Under the pieces are notes generated by a model, which did not search any database, was not told the DNA's origin, and saw only the letters and a program-made list of their open reading frames with translations. Shown here in pieces: positions 63,777 to 64,000 of a stretch of DNA of 64,000 bases. This DNA is from an uncultured Algibacter sp. (GTDB taxonomy: Bacteria > Bacteroidota > Bacteroidia > Flavobacteriales > Flavobacteriaceae), in assembly GCA_947499935.1 (NCBI GenBank), contig CANMQH010000005.1:145350-209349 (forward strand), written 5' to 3'. The translations under genes were made by a program, and so were the position numbers. Numbering within the stretch: position 1 is the stretch's first letter; the number at the start of each line of letters is the position of its first letter.

Positions 63777-64000
63777 ATGTTTGGAGAGGTACAAAGTCAA
63801 GTATACATTGGAGATCAACTTATTCCCATTTTTAAAAGTTTAGTATTATCACAAAAAATAGATGCTCACCATAATTTCAAAATGGTTTGCAGAAAGGATG
63901 TCTTAGAGTCTTCATCAGAAGAAGTTTTTGGAGAAAGCAAGAAGTTTTTAGGCGAAAAGTTTATTGTTATTCTTGACTCTCATAGCGATTCTGAGCAAGA
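63777..64000 (+). CDS. VgrG-like tip protein of the type VI secretion system (3' end outside window)
   Basis: A frame from ATG at 63777 stays open to the edge, 74 codons. It starts MFGEVQSQVYIGDQLIPIF, then LSQKIDAHHNFKMVCRKDVLE and SSEEVFGESKKFLGEKFIV. The '(H)HH-F-x-x-x-C/V-R...' opening and 'SKxFLGxxIxI' are what I know of Vgr proteins in the Bacteroidota type VI (T6SSiii) systems, whose spike sits on the Hcp tube. The rest of the gene is cut off, so the C-terminal effector part cannot be judged. No Hcp, TssB/C or other component is in the window. Confidence 0.75.
   Translation, partial: MFGEVQSQVYIGDQLIPIFKSLVLSQKIDAHHNFKMVCRKDVLESSSEEVFGESKKFLGEKFIVILDSHSDSEQ

Overview
The window is about two-thirds A+T and densely coded on both strands. 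It reads as a chromosome segment of a flavobacterium (Bacteroidota, family Flavobacteriaceae), probably marine. The grounds are: promoters with a TAnnTTTG box rather than the E. coli type, weak or absent Shine-Dalgarno sites, a secreted glycosidase with a type IX secretion C-terminal domain, a TonB receptor, many short signal peptides ending in Gln or lipobox Cys, DUF3857/transglutaminase proteins, a HemC-HemD fusion, and at the right edge the start of a VgrG of the Bacteroidota type VI system. No rRNA, tRNA, CRISPR array, prophage or insertion sequence was recognised.

Layout. 1-4.7 kb: the end of an outer-membrane transporter-like protein, then a Tro/Znu-type metal ABC importer (lipoprotein, ATPase, two permeases, each permease with a C-terminal winged-helix tail). 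5-13.4 kb: a four-gene unit of unknown function (giant TPR plus YwqK/MORN-repeat protein, a DUF3857 protein with an intact transglutaminase triad, a paralogue that has lost the triad, and a lipoprotein). 13.4-19.4 kb: YraN, a thioredoxin-fold exported protein, Mfd and a TerB protein. 19.4-20.3 kb: a histone-deacetylase-like gene broken by one missing base. 20.5-25.5 kb: response regulator, TonB receptor and YfiR-domain histidine kinase in one unit. 25.5-32.2 kb: Tex, ferritin, cupredoxin-like and AhpD-like proteins, an AraC regulator, an OmpA/lipocalin lipoprotein pair, and two small genes of about 50 residues. 32.5-38.8 kb: MetRS, LD-carboxypeptidase, an ECF sigma/anti-sigma pair and a TerB-DnaJ protein. 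39-42.9 kb: bacilliredoxin, a PlsC-like acyltransferase, an acyl-ACP desaturase and an HD phosphohydrolase. 43-45.2 kb: an AraC regulator facing two transcription units with matching promoters and terminators, one of them without a reading frame. 45.3-51.4 kb: enoyl-CoA hydratase, a membrane protein, a histidine kinase, then hemJ, a MATE exporter and hemH. 51.7-54.5 kb: a GH42-like secreted glycosidase. 56-61 kb: an AraC regulator divergent from hemA-hemCD-hemE. 61-64 kb: two GNAT acetyltransferases around two membrane proteins, then a truncated VgrG.

How it fits together. Heme is the clearest theme: HemA, HemC-HemD and HemE make the early tetrapyrrole steps, and HemJ and HemH, a few kb away on the other strand, make two of the last ones. 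Metal handling (Tro importer, ferritin) and redox defence (AhpD-like, bacilliredoxin, thioredoxin-fold protein) also recur. The stretches least explained by known families are the TPR/YwqK-transglutaminase unit, the paired promoters near 44 kb with a candidate small RNA, and the permease winged-helix tails.
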